Assembly: GCF_900095825.1 (NCBI RefSeq)
Contig: NZ_LT608315.1
Location: 1 to 64,000, forward strand
DNA length: 64,000 nt
Origin: Acidaminococcus massiliensis
Lineage (GTDB): Bacteria > Bacillota > Negativicutes > Acidaminococcales > Acidaminococcaceae
Direction of reading: 5' to 3'
Numbering within the stretch: the stretch's first letter is position 1; each line of letters opens with the position of its first letter. Below, piece after piece: positions 1 through 7,329 of this stretch. Under the pieces are notes generated by a model. That model ran no database searches, had not been told where the DNA came from, and saw nothing but the letters and a program-made list of their open reading frames with translations. Made by a program: the position numbers and the translations under genes.

Positions 1-62
1 ACTTGCATGTGTTAAGCACGCCGCCAGCGTTCGTCCTGAGCCAGGATCAAACTCTCCAAAAT
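1..62 (-). rRNA. 16S rRNA, 5' end only (partial)
   Basis: Read on the minus strand, this begins with the conserved 16S start (GAGTTTGATCCTGGCTCAG) and continues to the GCTTAACACATGCAAGT segment. The 5' end near position 62 is set by alignment to the E. coli 16S start and may be off by a few bases. The rest of the gene lies beyond the left edge of the window, so whether 23S and 5S follow cannot be seen. Confidence 0.97.
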
Positions 63-226
63 AGATATTTTGAAGAGCCGCTTGGCTCTTGAAAAACTAG
101 CTTTGATTTTTTAACCTGGTTGTCATCCAGGTGACTCGATCTCATCACTTAAAGTGACTTGACCCGCACATCTGTCAACAATATTCAGTTCTCAGGGTTC
201 CAACCTTGTCGCTCATCGGCGACTTG
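63..226 (-). other. pre-16S rRNA leader
   Basis: This untranslated stretch lies between the rRNA promoter and the mature 16S 5' end. It contains several short hairpins, for example AGAGCC...GGCTCT around 73-90, ACCTGG...CCAGGT around 113-132 and GTCGC...GCGAC around 209-224. It also has a CTGAGAACTGAA segment of the kind seen in Firmicutes rRNA leaders. I see no open reading frame with a ribosome binding site. It probably carries antitermination and processing signals (inference). Confidence 0.6.
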
Positions 227-229
227 ATT

Positions 230-258
230 ATAATATCACGGGATCGTGTTTTTGTCAA
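230..258 (-). promoter_or_regulatory. rRNA operon promoter
   Basis: On the minus strand there is a perfect -35 (TTGACA, 258-253), a 17-base spacer and TATTAT (235-230). An overlapping TATAAT (232-227) would need a 20-base spacer, so the 17-base arrangement is preferred. Transcription would run leftwards into the 16S leader. Confidence 0.8.
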
Positions 259-267
259 CAGTATTCC

Positions 268-313
268 TAAAAAAGTTAAAAGGGATTGGCAGAATATACT
301 CTGCCAATCCCTT
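268..313 (-). terminator. Rho-independent terminator after scfB
   Basis: A perfect 14-bp stem (280-293 with 300-313, loop of 6) is followed on the minus strand by a T-rich tract (279-268). It ends the scfA-scfB transcript just upstream of the rRNA promoter. Confidence 0.9.
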
Positions 314-318
314 CCATC

Positions 319-353
319 GGCCGCTGACCATTGACAGCTGACCGCCGACAATC
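319..353. repeat. dispersed intergenic repeat, copy 1
   Basis: A segment of about 35 bp built from CTGACC/TTGACAGCTGACC units sits between the scfB stop codon and its terminator. A close copy lies at 43211-43243, in the same place relative to the Na/Pi symporter gene. See findings. Confidence 0.55.
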
Positions 354-356
354 CAG

Positions 357-1766
357 TTACTTCTTCTCCACTTGGAACTTGAAGTTGTCGATCACCGGCC
401 GGTGGTCAGCACCGCCTTCTTTCACATCTTCTGTCAGGAGGGCCTGGACGATGATGGCCATTTCCAGACGTTTCTTCTGGATCCGGCAGCCGTAAGCATA
501 GGGTTTTTCAATGGTGCCATTGGCCAAGTCTGCATTGGCGTGGCAGCCGCCGCTGCAGAAGAACCGTGCCCAGCAGGTCCGGCAGTCTTCTTTTTTCATT
601 ACATGCATATGCCGGAAATACTGGACCATATCTTTCTTCACGATTCCTGTATCCAGTGTTCCCATTTTGTATTTTTCCCGTCCCACGAACTGATGGCAGG
701 GATAAATGTCCCCTTCCGGGGTGATGGCGAAATATTCATGGCCTGCCCCGCAGCCTGCCAGCCGTTTGGCCACACAGGGGCCGTTGTCCAAAGCCACGTT
801 GAAATGGAAGAAGTCAAAAGGCACCCCGGCCCGCTTCTTTTCCAAATAAGCACGAGCCAGCTTTTCGTATTCCTTGTCCAAGGTCGGCCAGTCTTCTTCC
901 GTCAGCACCCAGGATTCCGTAGTCCCCACCACCGGTTCCATAGAGATTTCAGATCCCACATCCAGCATGGCCAGCACGTCATCACAGAAATGGGTGTTGT
1001 AATGGGTATAAGTTCCCCGCAGGTAGTAGTTCTTCCCGTGGCGGGATTCGATGACTTTTTTGAAACCCTTCACCGCCGCATCATAGGACCCCACATGGCC
1101 GGGATAAGGACGCATGTGGTCATGGGTCTTCTTGCTGCCGTCCAGGGACAGGACCAGCATCACCCGGTTGTCGTTGAGATACTTGACGATCTCATCGGTA
1201 AGCAGGGTGCCATTGGTGGTCAGGGTCAGTTTGATGTTCTTCCCGGTTTCCTGTTCCCGCTGGCGCACATAGTCCACAATGTATTTCACCACGGGCATGT
1301 TCATCAGAGGTTCCCCGCCGAACAGGTCCAATTCCAGGTTATGGCGCTGTTTGCTGCCCTTGATGGCAAATTCAATGGCTTTCTGGGCCACTTCTTTGCT
1401 CATGAGCGCCCGATGGCCGCCAAAATCTCCTGTATCCGCGAAACAGTAGCCGCAGCGCAGGTTGCAGTCGTGGGCCACATGGAGGCACAGGGATTTCAGC
1501 ACCGGTTCATCGGAAAAGGTATCCGGCACCGGGAAATCCGGGGAAAAGAGCAGCCCGGCCTTTTGCAGTTCCTGGAGTTCTTCCAGGGCTTCGTCGATGT
1601 CTTCTGCCGGATATTTTCCGGCGAAATGGGCTTTCGTTTCTTCCGGGTTGGTCCCGTCGTAAAAGCCCAGCAGGTCATAAATCATGGCGTCAATGATATG
1701 CACGGCGCCGCTGTTCACGTCCAGGACCACGTAATTGTCGTCCAGATGCATTCTATGGATCAGCAA
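357..1766 (-). CDS. scfB: SCIFF peptide maturase, radical SAM/SPASM thioether-forming enzyme
   Basis: A 469-residue radical SAM enzyme that, by family, installs Cys-to-Thr thioether cross-links in the SCIFF peptide encoded just upstream. The N-terminal VLDVNSGAVHIID segment is typical of SCIFF maturases. The radical SAM cluster motif CNLRCGYC gives C101, C105 and C108. The C-terminal third has the SPASM/twitch cysteine set (GPC..., AGCGAG, YPCHQF, CRTCWARFFCSGGC, YGC) for auxiliary Fe-S clusters. I chose a TTG start at 1766 because AAGGGCGG sits 8 bases upstream and the protein then begins MLIHRMHL, like family members; an ATG at 1751 is the alternative. An in-frame extension to 1919 would overlap scfA and a strong hairpin, so it is rejected. 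Confidence 0.93.
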   Translation of the reverse strand: MLIHRMHLDDNYVVLDVNSGAVHIIDAMIYDLLGFYDGTNPEETKAHFAGKYPAEDIDEALEELQELQKAGLLFSPDFPVPDTFSDEPVLKSLCLHVAHDCNLRCGYCFADTGDFGGHRALMSKEVAQKAIEFAIKGSKQRHNLELDLFGGEPLMNMPVVKYIVDYVRQREQETGKNIKLTLTTNGTLLTDEIVKYLNDNRVMLVLSLDGSKKTHDHMRPYPGHVGSYDAAVKGFKKVIESRHGKNYYLRGTYTHYNTHFCDDVLAMLDVGSEISMEPVVGTTESWVLTEEDWPTLDKEYEKLARAYLEKKRAGVPFDFFHFNVALDNGPCVAKRLAGCGAGHEYFAITPEGDIYPCHQFVGREKYKMGTLDTGIVKKDMVQYFRHMHVMKKEDCRTCWARFFCSGGCHANADLANGTIEKPYAYGCRIQKKRLEMAIIVQALLTEDVKEGGADHRPVIDNFKFQVEKK

Positions 1767-1797
1767 GTTTCTATCCGCCCTTCTTATACAAGAAAAT

Positions 1798-1821
1798 AGC
1801 TCCCTGCGCATGCAGGGAGCT
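1798..1821 (-). promoter_or_regulatory. scfA-scfB intercistronic hairpin (attenuator or mRNA stabiliser)
   Basis: A perfect 10-bp inverted repeat (1798-1807 with 1812-1821, loop of 4) begins 17 bases past the scfA stop. It is followed on the minus strand by TATTTTCTT, a weak T-tract. It could act as a leaky terminator or protect the scfA mRNA 3' end, giving more peptide than enzyme. Confidence 0.6.
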
Positions 1822-1837
1822 TCCGCGCATAACTCAA

Positions 1838-1981
1838 TTATGCCTTTTCGCAAACCTGGTTGCCTACCGTGCAGGAAGTCTTGCAGGCAGATTGGCAGGA
1901 TGCCGGGCATTCGCCGCAACCGCCGGTTCTCAGGGTTTTCTTCAGCATTTCTTTATTCACAGTCTTGATTCTCTTTGCCAT
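1838..1981 (-). CDS. scfA: SCIFF ranthipeptide precursor (six Cys in forty-five residues)
   Basis: A 47-residue peptide starting MAKRIKTVNK and ending VCEKA. It has exactly six cysteines, C22, C25, C29, C33, C37 and C44, in the GGCGECPASCQSACKTSC core typical of the SCIFF family. It is the substrate of the radical SAM maturase encoded next. The start is fixed by GGGAGGAAACG directly before the ATG, and a sigma-70 promoter lies at 2016-2044. No protease or exporter is adjacent, as is usual for SCIFF loci. The biological role of the product is not established. Confidence 0.95.
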   Translation of the reverse strand: MAKRIKTVNKEMLKKTLRTGGCGECPASCQSACKTSCTVGNQVCEKA

Positions 1982-2015
1982 CATCGTTTCCTCCCTATCT
2001 TCAAGTCTATACTTT

Positions 2016-2044
2016 ATTCTATATGTTTTTCAGAGAGAACGCAA
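2016..2044 (-). promoter_or_regulatory. scfA promoter
   Basis: Minus strand: TTGCGT (2044-2039), a 17-base spacer, TAGAAT (2021-2016). The predicted start site lies about 30 bases before the scfA ATG. Confidence 0.6.
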
Positions 2045-2068
2045 GTCCCTCAACCGTTCCTATCTTTC

Positions 2069-2920
2069 TTACAGATGAAGTTTCGCCCGGATTGCATAAT
2101 ACTGGCGGATGACCCAGTCCGTATTGATTCCTGTCTGATCGATGTAGCTCTGGATCTGGGCCCGTTTCAGATCATACTGGAAGCAGCCCAAGTTTTCCGG
2201 CTTATTCTGGAACACGTTCACCCGGCGCAGCCGCATAAGATCTGTCTTGTCCGTATTCACTCCCACACGGCCGTCCACCCCGGCAATATAGCCGGCCTTC
2301 CTCACCTGGGCGGCAATGGCATCACTGGCGGATCCGTTGGGATAGGAGAAGGTGAGCCCTTCCGGCGGATTGTAGATGCCCCGCATATGCTGCATGGAAC
2401 TGGTCAGTTCGTATTCCACTTGTTCCGGCGTCATGGACTGGAGGGGCTTGTGATTGAAAGTATGGGAACCCAGAGCCCACCCGTATTTCAGCAGTTCATG
2501 TTCTTGGTGCCAGTCCAGATAGCCCGGCCAGCCTTCATATTTCACGGCCATGTACATGTTCCCTACAAAACCGTATTTCTTCAGGATGGGGGCTGCATAG
2601 GTCAGGTTGTCCAAATAACCATCATCAAAGATCAGCACACATTCCTTGTGGAACTTCCGCCCTTCTTTCCGGCCCTTCACATAATCTGCCAGAGTAATGG
2701 TCTTCCACCCTTCCTGCTTCAAGTATTTCATCTGCTCATCGAACTGTGCCGGAGGCATGGTATAAGGATCATCATGGCCCGGTTCCACCCGGTGATACGC
2801 AAAGATGGGTACGGTTTCCTCACAGAACCGCGGAAAATCCTGCTTCACATATTCATATCCCCCATAGGCAAATCCACACAACGCCGCTACAATCGCCAAA
2901 AAAATGATCAGTTTTTTCAT
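2069..2920 (-). CDS. membrane-anchored polysaccharide deacetylase (CE4/NodB family)
   Basis: A 283-residue protein with one N-terminal hydrophobic helix (about residues 4-21) and no obvious cleavage site, so probably an anchored periplasmic enzyme. The NodB fold shows FDDGY at 98-102 (D99, D100) and SHTFNH at 152-157 (metal ligands H153 and H157). It should remove N-acetyl groups from a cell-surface polysaccharide or peptidoglycan; the substrate cannot be told from sequence. Its ATG overlaps the whiA stop codon by 4 bases, so it is the last gene of the rapZ-yvcK-whiA operon. No clear terminator lies between its stop and the scfA promoter. Confidence 0.88.
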   Translation of the reverse strand: MKKLIIFLAIVAALCGFAYGGYEYVKQDFPRFCEETVPIFAYHRVEPGHDDPYTMPPAQFDEQMKYLKQEGWKTITLADYVKGRKEGRKFHKECVLIFDDGYLDNLTYAAPILKKYGFVGNMYMAVKYEGWPGYLDWHQEHELLKYGWALGSHTFNHKPLQSMTPEQVEYELTSSMQHMRGIYNPPEGLTFSYPNGSASDAIAAQVRKAGYIAGVDGRVGVNTDKTDLMRLRRVNVFQNKPENLGCFQYDLKRAQIQSYIDQTGINTDWVIRQYYAIRAKLHL

Positions 2921-3846
2921 TGCTCCCCATCCTTCAATTTTTCTGCTAACTGTTCCAGCTTCTTCAGCCGGTGATTAAATCCGGATTTTCCCACACTGTC
3001 TTCCGTCAGGGCTGCCAGTTCCCCCACTGACAGATCCTGATGCTCCCTGCGGAGCCGGGCCGCTTCCTGCAGGGGTTCTGGGAGAGTGCTCAGCCCTACC
3101 GTATCTTCAATGATCCGGATGGCATTCAGCTGCCGGACTGCCGCCTGGACCACCTTGTTCAGATTGGCGGTCTCACAGTTCACCTGCCGGTTCACCTTGT
3201 TGCGCATATCCTTCAGGACCCGGATGTTTTCAAACTCCAAATAGGAATGGGGTGCCCCGATCAGGGATAGAAACGAGGCAATGGCATTCCCCTCCTTCAG
3301 ATATACGATATAGGAATTCTTCCGGTCCACGATCCGGGCTGGCAGGCTGAATCCCTTCATGATTTTCTGGATGAACTGCCCCATATCCAGATTATCACAA
3401 ATCAGTTCCAAATGATAATCACTGATGGGTTTGTTCACAGAGCCTCCTGCCAAAAAGACCCCCCGCAGGAAGGCCCTCCGCTCTCCTTCTTTTTTCAAAA
3501 GTACACTGCCTGCTTCCTCTAAAGGGGACAGCAGATGGAGCCGGCTAAGAGCCGCTCTTGCCTCATCGGAAGGAAGCACATGGACCTGGTACCGGTTATT
3601 TTTTTTCAGTCTCCGGCTCCGGGTCACGATCACTTCTGTCTGCACTGGGAAATTATTTTTCAGCAGCCGCAGCACACGTCGGGCCAAAGCTGCATTTTCC
3701 GTAGTGAAATGGATTCCCACCTTCCGCCCGCTGAGAGAAACGGAACCGCTGATCCGCAGCAGGCCGAATAGTTCAGCCTGTTCACAATTGTGCTCTTCGC
3801 CTTCTGACCGTGCAATTTCATTTTTTACATCGTGAGAAAAAGACAT
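2917..3846 (-). CDS. whiA: WhiA-type DNA-binding regulator
   Basis: A 309-residue protein matching WhiA: an N-terminal pair of LAGLIDADG-homing-endonuclease-like domains (about residues 1-190) and a C-terminal helix-turn-helix (about 220-305, including LSVGELAALTEDSVGKSGFNHR). In Actinobacteria WhiA controls sporulation. In non-sporulating and low-GC Firmicutes it affects cell division and chromosome segregation, and its exact role is unsettled. It starts 3 bases after the yvcK stop and overlaps the deacetylase gene, in the conserved rapZ-yvcK-whiA order. Confidence 0.95.
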   Translation of the reverse strand: MSFSHDVKNEIARSEGEEHNCEQAELFGLLRISGSVSLSGRKVGIHFTTENAALARRVLRLLKNNFPVQTEVIVTRSRRLKKNNRYQVHVLPSDEARAALSRLHLLSPLEEAGSVLLKKEGERRAFLRGVFLAGGSVNKPISDYHLELICDNLDMGQFIQKIMKGFSLPARIVDRKNSYIVYLKEGNAIASFLSLIGAPHSYLEFENIRVLKDMRNKVNRQVNCETANLNKVVQAAVRQLNAIRIIEDTVGLSTLPEPLQEAARLRREHQDLSVGELAALTEDSVGKSGFNHRLKKLEQLAEKLKDGEQ

Positions 3847-3849
3847 GGG

Positions 3850-5229
3850 TCAGGACTCCTTTTTCGTATGTTTCCGCAGCTCCTGCATGGTCTGCCGGGC
3901 AAAGAAATAATCGAAGAACCGGATACCCTTGCCAAACAGTTTCAGCCGGTAAATCAAGGCAATGATGGTCTTGGCCAGCTTCAGGGGATTGTGCCGGACC
4001 AGGTCGCTGTCATTCAACAGCTTGGCAGGCACACAATCAATGCCCAGTTTCTCGATTTTCTCCACATCAGGAGAAACAGGCATAGCTCCTTCTTTTTCAT
4101 ACTTGGCCAGGATCTCCGGAGAAGCCTTCTGCTCGTTGACCACCACATAATCCAGGCACTGGCATCCCATGTGCCGGATCAGGGCCTGGACGTGTTCATA
4201 AGCCCCATAGCCATCGGTCTCTCCAGGCTGGGTCATTACATTGCATACATAGATCTTCACGGCCTTGGAGCGGATCACCGCATCCCGGATCCCAGGGACG
4301 ATCAGGCTGGCTAGGACGCTGGTATACAGGCTGCCCGGTCCCAGGATGATGGCGTCTGCCTTCAGGATGGCATCCACAGCCCGCTGGGACGCCCGGGGAT
4401 TTTCCGGTTCCGTCATCAGCCGGAGGATCTTATGGGGAGAAGCAGTAATAGAACTTTCTCCCACCACCGTACTTCCGTCGTCCATCTGAGCCTTCAGCTG
4501 GATATTGTCCGTGGTGTTGGGCCACACATGGCCCCGCACCTTCAGGATCTCGCAGGTAGCGGCAATGCCTTTTTCCATGTCCCCGCCTTCCACATCACTC
4601 ATAGCGGCGATGAACAAGTTCCCCAGGTTGTGGCCGCTGAGAGCACTGCTCTTGAACCGGTACTGCATGACTTTTTCCATCAGCGGTTCCGTATCGGAAA
4701 GCGCCACCAGGCAGTTCCGCATATCACCAGGAGGCAGGATGCCCAGTTCTTTCCGCAGCCGGCCGGAAGATCCCCCATCGTCGGCAGTGGTCACTACCGC
4801 CGTACAGTTGTTGGTGATCAGTTTGATGCCCCGGAGCAGGACGGACAGCCCTGTGCCTCCGCCGATGACCACCACGCTGGGCCCCTTGTCCAGCTTCTGC
4901 TGGGTAAAGATCAGTTCCCGGAGAGATTCCTTCTCTCCGGGCATCACTGCATTGATGATGGTCTTCACCACATGGGTAGCCCCCAAAAGCATGCACAGGA
5001 TCCCCAGTACTACACCGAAGGCCCCCAGTCCGGTAATGGTGGACTGATAGTATTCCCCACCCACGGAATTGATGAACTTCAGTACCAAGGCTTCCAACAG
5101 CCCCACGAACTGATAATTGAAGATTAAAGTGACGCCCACACAGGCCAGAACTGCGCCGAAGGCAAAAAGGAACAGCCATCGTTTCAGATTCAGTCCCGGG
5201 TACAACCACTTAATCCATTTCATACGCAT
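3850..5229 (-). CDS. yvcK: YvcK/CofD-like protein with N-terminal membrane segments
   Basis: A 459-residue protein. Two hydrophobic segments (about 18-38 and 62-90) precede a CofD-like UDP-sugar-binding domain with VVVIGGGTGLS (GGGTG at 123-127), TTADDGGSSGRLR and the GDMRNCL motif. YvcK proteins help morphogenesis and growth on gluconeogenic carbon sources and bind UDP-GlcNAc. The membrane-anchored form is common in Negativicutes and Clostridia. The gene lies 4 bases after rapZ and 3 bases before whiA. A second ATG two codons in is an equally good start. Confidence 0.95.
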   Translation of the reverse strand: MRMKWIKWLYPGLNLKRWLFLFAFGAVLACVGVTLIFNYQFVGLLEALVLKFINSVGGEYYQSTITGLGAFGVVLGILCMLLGATHVVKTIINAVMPGEKESLRELIFTQQKLDKGPSVVVIGGGTGLSVLLRGIKLITNNCTAVVTTADDGGSSGRLRKELGILPPGDMRNCLVALSDTEPLMEKVMQYRFKSSALSGHNLGNLFIAAMSDVEGGDMEKGIAATCEILKVRGHVWPNTTDNIQLKAQMDDGSTVVGESSITASPHKILRLMTEPENPRASQRAVDAILKADAIILGPGSLYTSVLASLIVPGIRDAVIRSKAVKIYVCNVMTQPGETDGYGAYEHVQALIRHMGCQCLDYVVVNEQKASPEILAKYEKEGAMPVSPDVEKIEKLGIDCVPAKLLNDSDLVRHNPLKLAKTIIALIYRLKLFGKGIRFFDYFFARQTMQELRKHTKKES

Positions 5230-5233
5230 TCAC

Positions 5234-6094
5234 CTATTTCTTTATCAAGTCGCGATGGATGACCTGCACCCCATAGCCGCATTTTTCGATGAAACCGCCC
5301 AGCTGGTTGGCAATGAACACGCTCCGATGCCGGCCGCCTGTACAGCCCACTCCGATCATCAGCTGGCTCTTGCCTTCCTGGACATACTGGGGCAGTAGGA
5401 ACTGGATCAAAGCAAAGAGCTTTTCCTCAAATTCCCGGGTCACCGGTTTTTCTTGGATATAGTCTTTGACAGGCTGATCGTTGCCGCACAGATTCTTCAA
5501 TTCCGAGATATAAAAAGGATTGGGCAGAAAGCGCACATCGAATACCATATCACAATCCAAAGGGATTCCATATTTAAACCCGAAAGATTGGACCACGATG
5601 TTCATAGGAGGCAATTCTCCCCCCTTGCCAAAGAGTTGGATGATTTTCCGCCGCAGCTCCTTGGTCGTGGTCTTGGACGTATCGATGATGGTGGTGGCCC
5701 GTTTCCGGATCTGGCTGAGGATTTCCCGTTCCCGGGCAATATCGGCACTGAGGCCGTTGTGCCCGGCCAGAGGATGGCGGCGCCGTGTCTCTTTGTACCG
5801 CCGGATCAGAGTGGCATCATCCGCATCCAGGAATACCAGTTCATAGGGCATGCTGCTCTGGTTCAGCTGATCCAGGACCTGGTTCAGGTCTTTAAAGAAT
5901 TTTCCGCCCCGGATATCCACCACTAGGGCCAGCTGTGCTCCAGCGTTCTTGTTCTGGAGGCACAGTTCAATGAATTTCGGAATAAAAGTCGGGGGAAGAT
6001 TATCCACGCAAAAATAGCCCAGATCTTCCAGCGTACGCATCACCTGCGTCTTCCCCGCGCCGGACATCCCTGTGATGAGTAAAGTTCTCGCCAT
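5234..6094 (-). CDS. rapZ: RNase adapter protein RapZ (P-loop nucleotide-binding)
   Basis: A 286-residue protein of the YvcJ/RapZ family with a Walker A motif GMSGAGKT (residues 9-16) and the C-terminal signature GCTGGRHRSV. In E. coli RapZ guides RNase E to the GlmZ small RNA; in B. subtilis YvcJ affects competence. The target here is unknown. It is the first gene of rapZ-yvcK-whiA-deacetylase, read from the promoter at 6130-6158, with GGGGGTGGAAGGCAG before the ATG. Confidence 0.95.
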   Translation of the reverse strand: MARTLLITGMSGAGKTQVMRTLEDLGYFCVDNLPPTFIPKFIELCLQNKNAGAQLALVVDIRGGKFFKDLNQVLDQLNQSSMPYELVFLDADDATLIRRYKETRRRHPLAGHNGLSADIAREREILSQIRKRATTIIDTSKTTTKELRRKIIQLFGKGGELPPMNIVVQSFGFKYGIPLDCDMVFDVRFLPNPFYISELKNLCGNDQPVKDYIQEKPVTREFEEKLFALIQFLLPQYVQEGKSQLMIGVGCTGGRHRSVFIANQLGGFIEKCGYGVQVIHRDLIKK

Positions 6095-6129
6095 CTGCCT
6101 TCCACCCCCTGAAAAGTCTTATCATTTTT

Positions 6130-6158
6130 ATTATACAATGGAAAAAAGTCCGTGTAAA
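6130..6158 (-). promoter_or_regulatory. rapZ operon promoter
   Basis: Minus strand: TTTACA (6158-6153), a 17-base spacer and a perfect TATAAT (6135-6130). It starts just past the end of the HAD gene, and no terminator is visible between them. Confidence 0.75.
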
Positions 6159-6174
6159 GTCTTGGACCGGTTCT

Positions 6175-6984
6175 TTATACCGGTACGTCTACTTGTCGGG
6201 TCATGATGCTCCGGATGATCCGAGCGACCCCGTTCCGGGTGTTGGGAGCCGTGACCACTCTGGCAGCCCGGCACACGGCTTCATTGGCATTGCCCATGGC
6301 CACTCCCAGACCCGCATGGGCGATCATATCCAGATCATTGTCTGAATCCCCTACACAGAGGATCTCTCCTTCCGGAATCCCCTCCCGAGCTGCCAGCACC
6401 TGGAGAGCATGCCATTTGTTGGTAGCAGGAGCGGTGATTTCCAGGAATCCTTTGGAAGAACTGACGATTTTGATCTTTCCGGAATACTGCTGTTCCAGTT
6501 CCTGCCGCAGTTCCTTCACCCGATCGGAAATCACCAGCAGTTTGTGAGGGGCTTGGGGCAGCGCATGGATGGCTTCCGGCTCCACTTCATAAGGAACCCT
6601 GGCAAAATGGGAATAGAACCGGACCTCTTCACAATCCCGAGGCGCCCACAGACAGTCATCCACATAGGCCTGGATGTAGATTCCCCGTTCCAGGCAGTCA
6701 TCCAACAAAGGCTGGGCCACTTCCAGCGGGAGAGGCCAGTTCCCAAGGACCTTTCCACTGGCAGGATCTTTGAGGAAAGCTCCATTGTAGACCACAAGAG
6801 GACGAGTCAATCCCAATTCCTGGGCATAGGGCAGCGCCGAACGGTACATCCGTCCTGTAGCCAGGGTTACGTAATACCCAGCCGCCACGGCTTCCCGTAC
6901 AGCGGCCGCATCTTCCGGAGCGATATTCTTTTCCTGATCCAGCAGAGTGCCGTCCAGGTCCATAGCAATCATTTTCAGCGGCAT
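6175..6984 (-). CDS. Cof-type HAD-superfamily sugar-phosphate phosphatase
   Basis: A 269-residue HAD IIB (Cof) hydrolase. Motif I is DLDGTLLD (D9, D11) and motif IV is GDSDNDLDM near residue 215, with a cap domain between. Family members dephosphorylate sugar phosphates, FMN or similar small phosphates; the substrate is not predictable. The ATG follows GGAGGTAGTTT. It lies 28 bases beyond the terminator of the rubredoxin gene, and I found no convincing separate promoter. Confidence 0.9.
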   Translation of the reverse strand: MPLKMIAMDLDGTLLDQEKNIAPEDAAAVREAVAAGYYVTLATGRMYRSALPYAQELGLTRPLVVYNGAFLKDPASGKVLGNWPLPLEVAQPLLDDCLERGIYIQAYVDDCLWAPRDCEEVRFYSHFARVPYEVEPEAIHALPQAPHKLLVISDRVKELRQELEQQYSGKIKIVSSSKGFLEITAPATNKWHALQVLAAREGIPEGEILCVGDSDNDLDMIAHAGLGVAMGNANEAVCRAARVVTAPNTRNGVARIIRSIMTRQVDVPV

Positions 6985-7011
6985 AAACTACCTCCAGATT
7001 CCTGATATAAC

Positions 7012-7042
7012 AAAAAAAGGCTGCCGCTTTCGTGCGACAGCC
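7012..7042 (-). terminator. Rho-independent terminator after rubredoxin
   Basis: Minus strand: GGCTGTCGC, a six-base loop, GCGGCAGCC (one G-U pair), then seven T residues. It begins 11 bases past the rubredoxin stop. Confidence 0.9.
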
Positions 7043-7052
7043 CCTTCCTTTT

Positions 7053-7214
7053 TTAGGCTTCTTCAGAGAACTGATCCTTGCCTACGCCGCAGATGGGGCA
7101 AACCCAATCTTCCGGCAGATCTTCGAATTTGGTACCAGGAGCAATGTTGTGTTCCGGATCACCGGCAGCTTCATCATACACATAACCGCAAACGTCGCAT
7201 ACATATTTTTTCAT
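7053..7214 (-). CDS. rubredoxin
   Basis: A 53-residue protein with the two CxxCG iron-binding knuckles, CDVCGY near residue 6 and CPICGVGK near residue 39, and the aromatic and acidic residues of classical rubredoxins. It binds one iron through four cysteines and carries single electrons in the cytoplasm, often to peroxide- or oxygen-detoxifying enzymes in anaerobes. The gene stands alone between a strong promoter (7255-7283) and its own terminator, with GGGGGATC before the ATG. Nothing adjacent names its partner. Confidence 0.96.
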   Translation of the reverse strand: MKKYVCDVCGYVYDEAAGDPEHNIAPGTKFEDLPEDWVCPICGVGKDQFSEEA

Positions 7215-7254
7215 TGTTTGATCCCCCTAAGGATTATTTTTATTTTCGCCATCG

Positions 7255-7283
7255 ATTATACCAAAGGTTCCATCCTGTGGCAA
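7255..7283 (-). promoter_or_regulatory. rubredoxin promoter
   Basis: Minus strand: TTGCCA (7283-7278), a 17-base spacer, TATAAT (7260-7255) with an extended TGG just before it. This predicts strong expression. Confidence 0.8.
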
Positions 7284-7329
7284 TAGGTTTCAGGGAATTT
7301 TTTGATAAAAATTATTGAATAAGAATATT

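Noticed and set aside
174-179. second TTGACA in the rRNA leader as a further promoter
   Set aside because: No acceptable -10 lies at 16-18 bases (ACTTTA only), so I did not call it.
372-1799. 475-codon open frame opposite scfB
   Set aside because: Antisense to the radical SAM gene, with no binding site and no domain.
1767-1919. upstream in-frame extension of scfB
   Set aside because: It would overlap the scfA coding region and the intercistronic hairpin; the TTG at 1766 has a proper binding site and matches family N-termini.
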